A stretch of 64,000 bases of DNA. Source: Bacilli bacterium. Lineage in GTDB: Bacteria > Bacillota_I > Bacilli_A > RFN20 > CAG-288. The position numbers were made by a program, and so were the translations under genes. Location: positions 1,652,001-1,716,000 of the forward strand of contig JALCLG010000001.1 of NCBI GenBank assembly GCA_022647725.1. Direction: 5' to 3'. Shown one piece after another: positions 44,929 to 54,725 of this stretch (within the stretch, counting starts at the first letter, position 1; each line of letters begins with the position of its first letter). The notes beneath the pieces were generated by a model. The model was not told where the DNA came from, made no database searches, and worked only from the letters and a program-made list of their open reading frames with translations.

Positions 44929-46343
44929 CTAAGCCTTCTTCTGGAATCCTAACCGGCCAAGGCCAGCAAGGATATCCGCATTGCTCATAACAAGATTCTG
45001 GGTGAATTTCGGCGACAGGTAGTCATACAGCATTAAGGCCGAGATGCCTTTGTCGATGCCGATGATGTCTTTGTCATACCAGTCCAGGGAATCCTGACCA
45101 TAGCCAAGGCAGAAACTGTCTTTCAGCCCATAGGTGCTGTCATTGAGACGGCTAAGGCTTTGGTAATAGCCTAAGGCGCTTAAGGACTGATTCGGGGTGA
45201 AGAGAATGCTTCCTAAGGCACCCGTGGGGGCCATGGTTCCGGCAATGGAAGCGTAATTGGAGGACTTCCCGCCGCCTCGCGGCAGCGCTCCTAACGAACC
45301 CCCGTAGCCCTCCGGCGTATCACAGGCTGTCAGGCCCCAGGAATTCTCGCTGTAAGCCTGATACTCGTCTTGGTGATTGACGGAGAAGGCATAGCTGGCT
45401 AAGGATGCAGCAATGGAATTGGTCCACCAGTTCTTGCCTTTGGCATCGTCATAGGCTTCGAAATCAATATAGGCCTGGGCATACTGGTAGGTGAACAGGG
45501 AACCATTCCAGGTGTAATAAACATCCTGGTCGGCATAAGTTGCCATCGGTTTATTGAAGGCATCGTAATGGGTTTTATCCAGGCGATAGCTTTCCGTCGG
45601 ATTGCCAGCTCCGAAGATATACATCGCCAACTGTTCGGCGGTCATATCCCAGTCGCTTAAGAGCGTGTGACTGCTGGTTGCACCCATGGAAATCAGCCGG
45701 CCGCCATTCTGTGTCCGATCCTCATAGGCCTTGAAGTTGATGTTCTTCCAGATCTGATTGCCCTTGGCAAGGACGGCGGTATTGTCCTAGCATAGTACTG
45801 CATTGCTTCAACCACACCGGATAGCAAGAGGGTGGTATCGATGGTGGAAATCTCCGAATCGCTGATATGGATGCCCGTGCTTTTGTTAAGGAAGTGATAG
45901 AAGCAGCCTTGGTAGGATTCGCTGGCGTTGGCCTGCAGGCTTAGCAGGGTATCAAACGTCTTTTCTACTTGGATGGCACCCTGCGCCGAAGTGAGATAGC
46001 CCAGTTCCACTGAGCACGGCACAAAGGCCAAAGCAAAACCGGTGGCAGCGATGGAAGACAAGGTCTTGTTGGTCAGACGGTCCTGGGCTAAGCCATAGCC
46101 GGCCGAACCGTCGGTGAGGTTGGTGGTATCCCGGAAATAGGCGTAACTCCCCAACAGCTCTTTCCGGACATCGGCCTGCTGGGCATAGGTAAGACTCGCC
46201 GAAGCCAGACTTTCCGGGACCGGGGAGGAACTGTCCGAAGGGATAACACTATCCGAGGCAACGGAGGCCGGCTGCTGCTGACAACCGGAAAGCAAGGCAA
46301 TCAGCAGGACAGCGGTTAAGGTCAGATGGAATTGACGGATCAT
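44929..46343 (-). CDS. GH144/PF10091-like lipoprotein, with one frameshift
   Basis: A signal peptide with lipobox (LIALLSGC, Cys21) is followed by a Ser/Pro linker and a catalytic domain homologous to the cytoplasmic neighbour: YQGCFYHFLNKSTG, SEISTIDTTLLL, DWDMTAEQLAMYIFGAG, SLFTYQYAQAYIDFEA, SWGLTACDTPEGYGG and GTMAPTGALGSILFTP. The frame breaks at about 45786: restoring one missing base (GG to GGG on the coding strand) gives YARDNTAVLAKGNQIWKN and a continuous protein of about 470 residues. Being anchored outside the cell, it would make the first cuts in the polysaccharide. Whether the deletion is real is open. Confidence 0.75.
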
Positions 46344-46352
46344 GGTGATCTC

Positions 46353-47360
46353 CTATTCTCCGGTAACACCGGCTTTATCGACGCTTTGCACGAAATGACG
46401 CTGCACGAGGAAGAACACTACCAGGAGCGGTAAGACCGTCAGCAAGGTTCCCGCCATGTAGATGGCCTCATTGGCCGTCTTTCCGGTGGTTCCGCCGCTG
46501 CCGGCAAAGAGGGCGTTGTAGGCGGATTCGAAGTTCTCCAGCTGCAAGGGAAGGGTGGTAATGGCATCGCCGAAGTAGAGGGAAGCCAGCACGGTTTCGT
46601 TGTAATACCAGACGGTGGATAAGAGCAGGGAAAGCAGGAAGGCCGACAAGGCACTGGGAATGCCGATCCGAAGGTAGATGGTGAAGGCATTGGCCCCGTC
46701 AATCTTGGCCGCTTCGACGACCGACTGCGGAATCTCCAGGAAGAACTGGTAGAAGAGCAGGATGAAGACAGCGCTCTTGATGCCCTGACCTAACAGGGCG
46801 GGAATATAGTAAGAACCGACGTTATTGACCAAATGCAGCTTCACGAACAAGGCCAACTGTGGGAACATCGTGAGACAGGACGGAACAATGAAGGTGAAGA
46901 CCACCAGACCCAAGGTCAGCTTCTTTCCCGGGAAATGGTAACGGGCCAGTCCGTACCCGGCTAAGGAGCAGGTGATGGTCTGGAAGATTGCAGGAATCAA
47001 GGAGACGAGGAAGGTGTTGCCGAGGTTCTTCCAGTAATCCAACACCTGGCTGGCTTCCTTGAAGTTCTCAAAGTACCAGGAGGATGGGAGATAGGTGACG
47101 GCGGGATTGATGAGGTCGCTCTCGCTCATCAGGGAATAGCTGAGCATATAGAGCATCGGGTAGACATAGACGAAGCCGAAGAGAATCAAGAGGACATAGA
47201 TGAGGAGCGTGGTGACAAAGCCTCGTTTCTCATTGGTGCCGAAGAAGAAGGCTTTGACGGTATAGCGGTTGAAGTTTTCTTTGGAGAAGCGCTCTCGGAA
47301 CGTCTTTTTCGGCTGGAGGGAACGGATCAGGGCTTTGGAGGCTTGATTTTTCTTGCTCAT
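46353..47360 (-). CDS. Sugar ABC transporter permease (MalG type)
   Basis: A permease of about 335 residues with six membrane helices and the EAA loop (VVEAAKIDGANAFTIYLRIGIPSA). The start at 47360 is preferred because GGAGGG precedes it at good spacing; the frame extends upstream but inside the preceding gene. The start overlaps the previous gene's stop (ATGA). It pairs with the permease encoded just upstream. Confidence 0.92.
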   Translation of the reverse strand: MSKKNQASKALIRSLQPKKTFRERFSKENFNRYTVKAFFFGTNEKRGFVTTLLIYVLLILFGFVYVYPMLYMLSYSLMSESDLINPAVTYLPSSWYFENFKEASQVLDYWKNLGNTFLVSLIPAIFQTITCSLAGYGLARYHFPGKKLTLGLVVFTFIVPSCLTMFPQLALFVKLHLVNNVGSYYIPALLGQGIKSAVFILLFYQFFLEIPQSVVEAAKIDGANAFTIYLRIGIPSALSAFLLSLLLSTVWYYNETVLASLYFGDAITTLPLQLENFESAYNALFAGSGGTTGKTANEAIYMAGTLLTVLPLLVVFFLVQRHFVQSVDKAGVTGE

Positions 47361-48646
47361 AAGGAAGCCCTCCGTTTCCGGGTATGCTTTTTGAAGAGCA
47401 GCACGAAGAATACCAGCACCACAATCAGGATGAGGAAGTAGATCCATGCCATGGCGGAAGCATAGCCATAGCCTTTGCCCTCGCCGGAACCCCGCATGTC
47501 GGCCTGGATCTTTTCAATGACCGGGTTGAGGGAGAAGACTGACTGCATCACGACGGTGAAGACGACATTGATGACGACCACCGGATTGATCGCAGGCAGG
47601 GTCACTTTCCAGAAGCACTCCCACTTTGATGCGCCATCAATCGCGGCTGCCTCATAGACACTCTTATCGATCTTCTGCAGGCCGGTGAGGAAGACGAGAA
47701 TCTGGATGCCGCAGAACCAGAGGATCATGATGAATTCGGAAGTCAGGAAGGATAAGGCGGTGACGAGGAATCCCGGAAGAATCTCGCTTAATTTGCTGAA
47801 GTCAATCAGTTTGTCGATGTTGGGGAAGCTGGCCACGCCCTGATCGATGAAGATCTTGATGACCGGACCGGACGTGATGATAACCGGTAAGAAGAAGATC
47901 GTCCGGAAGAAGCCCGTGCCTTTGACTTTGGAGTTGAGCAATAAGGCCAGGCCTAAGGAGATGACGGTGATGACCGGGACATAAAGGAGAATCTTGATGA
48001 GGTAATTCTGCAGGGCTGTCACGAAGGCCGTGTCTTCCGTAAAGGCATAGAGGTAATTCTGGAAACCGATGAAGGAGGTCTTGATGCCATGGATGGTGAT
48101 GGTGACATCGTTGAAAGAATAAATCAGGGTCTCGAGGATCGGATACAGGGTCAGCAGGCAGAAGCCGACAAACCACGGCAAGAGGAAGAGCAGACCATTG
48201 AGAGCTTCGGGGAAAGTCAGCTTCCCTTTCAGTCCTTCGGCGACCAGATCATCCTCATAGGTCTTCCGTTTCCGGCGCAGAACATAACGCTGGTGAGCGT
48301 AGTTGTCCTTGGCATCCTGAATCAGCTTGCCATAGAAAGCTTTTTCCGGATTGGCTAACAGCCCTTGAGTCAGGACTCTCAGGTTTCCCTGAGGCATTTT
48401 CGGCGTAGAAGTCTTGTTTTGCCGGGCTTCTTTCCGGGCTAAGGCAATCACCTGACGTTCCTGATGCTTCTCCTGGATGAGAGCTTTCCGGAAATCACGG
48501 CGATCGGCCTGAATGCGCGGCCGGGCTTCTTTCCGTTTCTCATGCAAGGCTTTGGCTTCTTTCCGCTTTCCGGGAAGACTCTTCAGCCACGTGCCCAAGG
48601 TCGGTCGGACCGGTGTCGTCTGGAAAACACGGGATTCGTTTTTCAT
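47357..48646 (-). CDS. Sugar ABC transporter permease (MalF type) with a long basic N-terminus
   Basis: A 429-residue permease. The C-terminal ~290 residues are a normal MalF/UgpA-type domain with the EAA loop (VYEAAAIDGASKWECFWKVTLP). The first ~135 residues are an extra hydrophilic, strongly Lys/Arg-rich cytoplasmic segment with repeated RKEA patterns, probably helical. Most sugar permeases have only a short N-terminus. The extension may contact RNA, membrane lipid or the ATPase; this is open. The gene overlaps both neighbours by 4 bp. Confidence 0.92.
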   Translation of the reverse strand: MKNESRVFQTTPVRPTLGTWLKSLPGKRKEAKALHEKRKEARPRIQADRRDFRKALIQEKHQERQVIALARKEARQNKTSTPKMPQGNLRVLTQGLLANPEKAFYGKLIQDAKDNYAHQRYVLRRKRKTYEDDLVAEGLKGKLTFPEALNGLLFLLPWFVGFCLLTLYPILETLIYSFNDVTITIHGIKTSFIGFQNYLYAFTEDTAFVTALQNYLIKILLYVPVITVISLGLALLLNSKVKGTGFFRTIFFLPVIITSGPVIKIFIDQGVASFPNIDKLIDFSKLSEILPGFLVTALSFLTSEFIMILWFCGIQILVFLTGLQKIDKSVYEAAAIDGASKWECFWKVTLPAINPVVVINVVFTVVMQSVFSLNPVIEKIQADMRGSGEGKGYGYASAMAWIYFLILIVVLVFFVLLFKKHTRKRRASL

Positions 48647-50814
48647 AAGGTCACCGCCTTGGCCGAAAGGCTGGGAATGCTGACACCCAGATAAGAAAGG
48701 TCAGCCGAAGAATAGTTGACGGCAATGGCCGTCTTGTTGTCATAGGTCGTGATGCTTAAGCCTTCCGTAGTCTCATTATGGGAAAGGATGGACTGACCAC
48801 GGACGCTATGAAGCACACTCTCCCAGGTCTGACAGGTCTCCTTGACAGAGTCCTTCCAGACATCATAGGCGGAGGTGAAGATATATTCGGAATTGGTCTT
48901 GAAGAGGGCGATTGGATCCTCCTGAGTCAGCAGATAGGTCGGCGAAATGCCGTAATCAATGAGGCGGAGAATCTGCTTTTTGCCGAAGGAATTGAGATTG
49001 ATAGGCTGACTGTAAAGTGCTGCCCGGCCGCTGAAGAGAATGGAAAGGAAGGGGAAGGACGAAGTCTCGATGAGATAACCGGAATCCGCTAGCGGGGCAT
49101 CCAGGTAACGGTTGACATACGGGAAGCAATAGGCATTCGGGGTAACGAAATCAGCGGCCAGATCCTGTTGAGACAGAAGTTCCGTCAGGGTCTGCTTGCT
49201 CTGGGTTCTTGAGAAGACCTGCGTATCGAAACTGGAATAAAGCGAATTGCCTAAGGTCGAGAAAGCCAGGGACGAAGCACCCAGCTTCTTAAAGCTAGGC
49301 TCATCCCGGGAAAGCTTCCTCTGTATGGCGGCCAAAGTCAGGGAATCGAACGACAAGGTGCCGTTGGCATGCCGGTCCGGCGACGAAATGTATTTCCCGG
49401 AAATGTTCCGCGCCAGATCCTTGCCATCGGTTCCGTTATTTTCGTAGGCCTGCGTATAGTTGACGTCAAAGGAACAGCTGATGCCCTGCTGAGTCAGGGT
49501 CTTATTGAGAGCCTGGTACCCGCTGTCGCCACCGGTCTTGGCTTCGGTCGGAAGAGGATTCGGATAGGAATACGTCAGCCCGCCCTTGGTGTAGCCTAAG
49601 TAGCTGACATTCAGTTTGGGCTGATAAGCCTTAACTTCCAACGCACTCTTGGCGATGAAATCCGTGGTCGTCATGGCTAAGGTTTCCCGGCCCATCAGGG
49701 CATCCTTGCCTTCGGCCATCAGGAAATCCAGACGGAGACCGCCTTCGGTATCCTGACTTTGAGGCAGCTTCCCCTGAGCGGCCAGATAGTTCTTATAGCG
49801 GTTAGCCATGGCCGACGGAGTCTCTTTGCCGTCCAGAAGATATTCCTGGGTGATATCGAATTCATTCATGGTCTGCTGGGCAGCCCCCACCTTCTTGGTG
49901 CCATCCGCGGTGACATAACGCTGATAGGTATCGCGGTAGGTATAGGTGAAATAGGCGTTGTTGTAATCATTGGCAATGCCTTTGACATAAGCCGAAAGGT
50001 TAGCGTATTCGTCGCCTTGGGAGATGGTGGCAATCGTGGTCGTCTGCTCATCGCTGATGGCAAACATCGGTAACGACAGCTGGGCGGTAGAAGTATCGCT
50101 GCGCCGAACATCGGAAATGCCGATATCCTTGTCATAGACATCCTGACTGAAAGCCCGATGGGCAGCCGTCTGTTTGGATAAGTCAATCAAAGCGCCGCTG
50201 CCATCCGGGACAAAAATGTAGCCGGAATCAACAAGACCGTGTGAGCCGGCAAAGCCCGGATAAAGAATGAGGTAAGCCAACCGGTTATCCGTCTCTTCCG
50301 CCAAGGTCTCCGCAATCGAAGCAAAAGGAACGGAAAGCTTAAGTCCATCCGTAGTCAATGTCACCCGCAGGGTGAGGGCAAGATTGAGGTCTGTCATCGT
50401 GATGCGGGCAGAGAACCCTTCGCTTTCGCCGGTAAAGACTATGGCAGTCTTGCTGGTTTTGGTCGGATCGAGAAGACTGCGGCGGGTCAGGGAATTGGTG
50501 TTATAGAAATAACCTGCTGTAATTGCCGACGTGATGAAGGAACGGTTCTTGGCGGACGTGATGGAAGTGTCGTCAGGATCCAGTCTGCCGGAAGAGAAAG
50601 TCAGGCCATTCTTCGTCAAAGTAAAGGTCAGGTCGGCCTCGTTGACAGCTAACGTTTCATCGCCTTTGGTAACAGTATAGGTTCCTTCCAAAGCCACCGG
50701 AAGAACCGACACGGCTTCCTTGGCTTTTCCGAAGGTCTCATAAAGAATCACCGGCGCACCGGCCAAGAGCGACAAAGCGGTCAGCGACATTAGAATCTTT
50801 GTGAGGATTTTCAT
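48643..50814 (-). CDS. DUF5696-like secreted or membrane-anchored protein
   Basis: A 723-residue protein with an N-terminal hydrophobic segment (about 5-25) that may be an uncleaved anchor or signal. The rest is extracytoplasmic. It resembles the DUF5696 proteins found next to sugar ABC transporters and YIP1-domain proteins in Firmicutes: YLILYPGFAGSHGLVDSGYIFVPDGSGALI, then a long region with a TIM-barrel-like succession of strands (LKLNVSYLGYTKGGL; FDVNYTQAYENNG). A glycoside-hydrolase-like function is possible but no catalytic residues can be assigned. It is translationally coupled to both neighbours. Confidence 0.7.
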   Translation of the reverse strand: MKILTKILMSLTALSLLAGAPVILYETFGKAKEAVSVLPVALEGTYTVTKGDETLAVNEADLTFTLTKNGLTFSSGRLDPDDTSITSAKNRSFITSAITAGYFYNTNSLTRRSLLDPTKTSKTAIVFTGESEGFSARITMTDLNLALTLRVTLTTDGLKLSVPFASIAETLAEETDNRLAYLILYPGFAGSHGLVDSGYIFVPDGSGALIDLSKQTAAHRAFSQDVYDKDIGISDVRRSDTSTAQLSLPMFAISDEQTTTIATISQGDEYANLSAYVKGIANDYNNAYFTYTYRDTYQRYVTADGTKKVGAAQQTMNEFDITQEYLLDGKETPSAMANRYKNYLAAQGKLPQSQDTEGGLRLDFLMAEGKDALMGRETLAMTTTDFIAKSALEVKAYQPKLNVSYLGYTKGGLTYSYPNPLPTEAKTGGDSGYQALNKTLTQQGISCSFDVNYTQAYENNGTDGKDLARNISGKYISSPDRHANGTLSFDSLTLAAIQRKLSRDEPSFKKLGASSLAFSTLGNSLYSSFDTQVFSRTQSKQTLTELLSQQDLAADFVTPNAYCFPYVNRYLDAPLADSGYLIETSSFPFLSILFSGRAALYSQPINLNSFGKKQILRLIDYGISPTYLLTQEDPIALFKTNSEYIFTSAYDVWKDSVKETCQTWESVLHSVRGQSILSHNETTEGLSITTYDNKTAIAVNYSSADLSYLGVSIPSLSAKAVTL

Positions 50815-52859
50815 CGTGCCATGCCCTCCCGGATCAGATTCCCGAAATAGTTGACCAACTGGTAGCCCAGCATGTAGATGACAATCACAAACAGCACCAG
50901 CATGAAGAAAGCAAAAAGGGTCAGCAGGATGTTCTTGACCGCTTGGCCGAAACTGTAGTCATGGAGTTCCTCGACCGTCAGGAAGACATTGATGCCGCAC
51001 CAGACATAAACCAAGCCGATGAGCGTGTTGTAGACGACCGATTCGTTGTAAGTCAGCACCCGGGAAATGAGGAAAATCGGAAGGGCGAGAACCAGGTAAG
51101 GAGTCAGAGCATAGATGTAGCTGATGAAGCAATCCCGTAAGCGGCCTTCGCCATCAGTGACGGTGGCGACAAAGTAGTTGCAAAGAACCAAACCTAACAA
51201 CGGCAAGGTCGTCACCAGGATGATTTCCAATGCCCGGGAATCATAAAGGTTCTGACTATTGAAAAGATAGCCTTTCAGGGTGACGGAAAGAATTTGGATG
51301 GCGACAAACCAAACATAAAGAACAATGGCAAAAATCAGGCTCCCCTGACCATGGTATTTGGTTTCATAGACACCATCTTTAACGTGGAAATAGAACTGTT
51401 TCATATGGAAAACATCTTTAACGACAGGAACCGTGGTGCATTTCTCACGGAAGCGGGTGACGCCGGCAAAAGCCAGCGGTTTCTTCCGGTAGGCTACCTT
51501 GAGAGCAACAATGAGAAGAACAAACGCCAAAATCCCAATCATGACATAGCCGAGATTCGCCTGCAGCCAGGTATTGCGGATTTCCCAGTACGCTTCGGAA
51601 TAGCCTTGCTTGTCTTCGGCCTTCTCAAACTGAGTCAAGGCAGTCTGATAATCCTTTTTCTTCATCGAAGCCCGGGCCAAAGCCTTATAGGCAAGAATGA
51701 ACATGGAGTTGGCCTTCAGAACGGCTTTCCAGGAATCTTCGCCTTGCAGATACAGACCATCTTTGTAATAGTCTTCGGCCTGGTAGACAAGGTTGGCGAA
51801 TTCCGTGGGAACAAAGCGGGTGATCATCCCATATTCCTTGTCGAGAACATAGATGGCTTTGTCTTCGTCCACTTGGACCGCCATCGGCTGAGCCAAGGTG
51901 CCCAGGATCTCATCCGTGTCGTTGCTGGTAAAAGTGAAGAGCAGGTTTCCATAGGAATCATAGATCGTCAGGGAGCCTGTCTCCTGGACGGTATAGATGT
52001 TGTCGCTCTTATCCACGGCCGCCTGAATCGTACCTGACTGGTTGTAGGTAGGCGAAAGAATGCTGACACCATTGGTGTTGAGCTTCTTGACAGTGTTGGC
52101 TGTGGCTTTGTTCGTGACGGTATAGACGAGTCCTTTGGAATCCAGGCAGAGATTGGTAGGAGCGGCGCCGGTCTTCAGGAAACCGGTCGTATTGCCGATG
52201 CCTAAAAGCTTCTTGAACCAATTGGTGACAGAACCGCTGGTCTCGTTGGCACCGATATAGCCGACAAATTCGCCACTGTCACTCAGCTGAAGGATGCCTT
52301 TGGTGCAGCCTTCGGAAACGAGATAGACATCGCCCTTGTCGCTGGCGGCAACCTTGAGCGGCACATACGGGGTATCGCTGCCGAAGAGGGCGTTGCCCGG
52401 ACGGCCAAGACTCTCGGTGCGGGTCAAGGTATCCTTGGCATAGATATCGAGGGTGGCGTTGCCTTTGTCGGCGACATAAATCCAGGACGAGGTGGCATAA
52501 ATGCCAGTCGGAGAACGGAGTTCGCCCAGACCGAAGACCTGATAGGTCTGAGCAGTCAGGGAAATGGCCAAGGCGCGGTTATTGCCGGTATCAGCCACAT
52601 AGAGGGTATTCTTGCTGCTATCCAGATACATGTCTTCCGGCGAAGCCATCTCCAAGCCATCGGCGGTGCCGGTCTGAGTCAGGTCACTGAGAGTGATCTT
52701 GCTTTCCGGGGTATAGGCTTCCTGGGTCGGGACCAATTGGCCGTTGGGGCCGGAAGTCTCAGTGCTCAAATGGATGCCATAGGAAATCTCGGGCGCGGCA
52801 GCATAGGCCGAGGCAGAGAAGACAGCGGTAACGATCACGAGTCCGAGATGCTTGAACAT
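50811..52859 (-). CDS. NHL-propeller / TPR / YIP1-domain membrane protein
   Basis: A 682-residue protein. A signal peptide (ending near SAYAAAPE) is followed by NHL-type beta-propeller repeats (about 60-350; PEDMYLDSSKNTLYVADTGNNR and similar). A TPR-like helical segment (about 365-420) and a membrane helix (about 432-452) come next, then a YIP1-like domain with four to five further helices. The propeller would be outside the cell, the loop after the helix inside. Such proteins recur beside sugar ABC transporters in Firmicutes, but their function is not known to me. Its place inside the operon suggests a structural or sensory role in glycan uptake. Confidence 0.75.
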   Translation of the reverse strand: MFKHLGLVIVTAVFSASAYAAAPEISYGIHLSTETSGPNGQLVPTQEAYTPESKITLSDLTQTGTADGLEMASPEDMYLDSSKNTLYVADTGNNRALAISLTAQTYQVFGLGELRSPTGIYATSSWIYVADKGNATLDIYAKDTLTRTESLGRPGNALFGSDTPYVPLKVAASDKGDVYLVSEGCTKGILQLSDSGEFVGYIGANETSGSVTNWFKKLLGIGNTTGFLKTGAAPTNLCLDSKGLVYTVTNKATANTVKKLNTNGVSILSPTYNQSGTIQAAVDKSDNIYTVQETGSLTIYDSYGNLLFTFTSNDTDEILGTLAQPMAVQVDEDKAIYVLDKEYGMITRFVPTEFANLVYQAEDYYKDGLYLQGEDSWKAVLKANSMFILAYKALARASMKKKDYQTALTQFEKAEDKQGYSEAYWEIRNTWLQANLGYVMIGILAFVLLIVALKVAYRKKPLAFAGVTRFREKCTTVPVVKDVFHMKQFYFHVKDGVYETKYHGQGSLIFAIVLYVWFVAIQILSVTLKGYLFNSQNLYDSRALEIILVTTLPLLGLVLCNYFVATVTDGEGRLRDCFISYIYALTPYLVLALPIFLISRVLTYNESVVYNTLIGLVYVWCGINVFLTVEELHDYSFGQAVKNILLTLFAFFMLVLFVIVIYMLGYQLVNYFGNLIREGMAR

Positions 52860-52862
52860 AAG

Positions 52863-53732
52863 TTATTTGATTCCGGAATGAGCCATGGTATCCATGACGT
52901 TGGACTGCATCACAATGAAGATCACCAGGTTCGGAACGAACATGATGAGGGCACTGGCAGCGGCAATGCCTTGCGTGGCAGCGTTGGAGGTCGAGGAGGT
53001 GAAAGTGGTCAGATAATAGGCGAAGGTCTTCAGCGATTCGTTGTTAAGGTAATAAGTTGAGGCTTCGACATTGCCCCAGGCTGACTGGAAGGCAAGGATG
53101 GCGATGGTGGCAATGGCCGGCTTGACCATCGGACAGATGACTTTGAAGAGAATGGTCAGCTCGCCGGCTCCGTCGATCTTGGCGGCCTCAATGAGGGCAT
53201 CCGGGATCTGATCAATGAACTGTTTCACCAGGAAGAGACCAATCGGCATGGCGCAGATAGGGAGAATGTTGACCAAAAAGTTATCGAAAAGTCCTAAGCG
53301 GACAATGAGCAGGAACCGCGGAATGGTCACGGCCACAGGGACGAACATCAAGGCAATGGTATTGATCTCAAAGATCAGCTTCTGACCGCGGAAATGCTTC
53401 TTGGAGAGAATGTAACCGGCGGAAACGCTTAAGAAGATGGAAAGGATGACCGTCAAGAGGGTCACGACGATGGAATTGAAGAGGTAACGGCTGGCCGGGA
53501 CGGAAGAACCGCTCATCAGACGGAAAAGCTTAGCGAAGTTGTCCCACGTGGGATTGACGACAAAGAAGGACGGCGGGAACTTGAAGAGCTCGGCTTCCGG
53601 CTTGAAAGCGGTCGTGAAAATATAAATGATCGGCAGGACCATGAAAACAGCAATCGGTAAAAGAATCAGATAGAAGGGTATCTGACTGGGGTGGAAGTGC
53701 TTCGGATTGATTCGTTTACCCGTGAAACTCAT
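52863..53732 (-). CDS. Sugar ABC transporter permease (MalG type)
   Basis: A 289-residue permease with six membrane helices and the EAA loop (LIEAAKIDGAGELTILFKVICP). Normal family length. It forms a pair with the permease encoded 13 bp upstream and presumably works with the large membrane-anchored binding protein and the lipoprotein binding protein of the same operon. Confidence 0.93.
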   Translation of the reverse strand: MSFTGKRINPKHFHPSQIPFYLILLPIAVFMVLPIIYIFTTAFKPEAELFKFPPSFFVVNPTWDNFAKLFRLMSGSSVPASRYLFNSIVVTLLTVILSIFLSVSAGYILSKKHFRGQKLIFEINTIALMFVPVAVTIPRFLLIVRLGLFDNFLVNILPICAMPIGLFLVKQFIDQIPDALIEAAKIDGAGELTILFKVICPMVKPAIATIAILAFQSAWGNVEASTYYLNNESLKTFAYYLTTFTSSTSNAATQGIAAASALIMFVPNLVIFIVMQSNVMDTMAHSGIK

Positions 53733-53745
53733 GGTTCTCCTTTCC

Positions 53746-54723
53746 TTAGTCTCCGTTATCGGCTAAAAGCGCCCGGACAATCTTTGAGATGACATAGATA
53801 AGAATCAGCAGAACGACCGAGATGGCAGAAGCATAGCCCATTTCATAGCGGATATAGCCATAATCCTCGATGTGGTTCATGATGAGGCTGCCGGCATAGT
53901 TCGGAGTAGGGTTGCTGCCGGAGAGCTGAACACCGATGGAACCGGCCTGGAAGGTGGAAACAATGGACATCACGGCTCCGAAGAGCAGCTGCGGCTTCAT
54001 CGACGGGATGGTGATATAGCGGATTTCCTGGAAACGATTCTTCAGGCCGTCGACATAGGCGGCTTCGTATAGTTCGCTGTCGATGTTGAGAATACCGGAG
54101 AGCATAGCCAGGAAGCCAACACCCATTGAGGACCAGATAGTGACGAAGATCATGATCGGCATCAGGTAGGTTTCGCTTTGCAGCCACTGGACGGCTTCAT
54201 GGATGACACCCATCTGCAGCAGGAGCGAATTCAGATAACCGTTGGCATCGCCGGAGAAGAAGGCAATCCAGACGACTTGCATGGTGACACCGGAAGTCAG
54301 GGACGGGGAGTAGATGAGCAAGGCAAGCAATGTCCGGGGAGCTTTAGGAATTTGGGCAAGCATCCAGGCCAACAGGAAGCTGAGGAAGTAACCTATCGGT
54401 CCGCAGATCAGGGCAAACTTGATGGTGTTGGGAACAATCTTCTGCATGAAGACGTCATCGTTGGTGAAGAGGTTGATGTAGTTCGTGAGACCAACGAAGT
54501 TCGGACTGGTCATTGAGTTGAAGTCCGTGAAGGAGAGGCCGATGGCGACTCCGACAGGAATGACTATGAAGGTAGTGAAAGCCAGGAGATAAGGAAGAAT
54601 GAGGAAGAAAGCAAAGAGATGATCCTTGAAAGTACCGACAGCGTTGTCGTTTTTCTTCGGGAAAAGACGCGCCCAAAGCGTGGTTTTCTTTGCGGTAGCG
54701 ACCGGGGCTGTCTTGGCTTCCAT
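53746..54723 (-). CDS. Sugar ABC transporter permease (MalF type)
   Basis: A 325-residue permease with the EAA loop ([24 protein letters not shown]) and about six membrane helices, preceded by a cytoplasmic N-terminus of about 35 residues. It is two bases from the end of the upstream binding-protein gene. Confidence 0.93.
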   Translation of the reverse strand: MEAKTAPVATAKKTTLWARLFPKKNDNAVGTFKDHLFAFFLILPYLLAFTTFIVIPVGVAIGLSFTDFNSMTSPNFVGLTNYINLFTNDDVFMQKIVPNTIKFALICGPIGYFLSFLLAWMLAQIPKAPRTLLALLIYSPSLTSGVTMQVVWIAFFSGDANGYLNSLLLQMGVIHEAVQWLQSETYLMPIMIFVTIWSSMGVGFLAMLSGILNIDSELYEAAYVDGLKNRFQEIRYITIPSMKPQLLFGAVMSIVSTFQAGSIGVQLSGSNPTPNYAGSLIMNHIEDYGYIRYEMGYASAISVVLLILIYVISKIVRALLADNGD

Positions 54724-54725
54724 GG

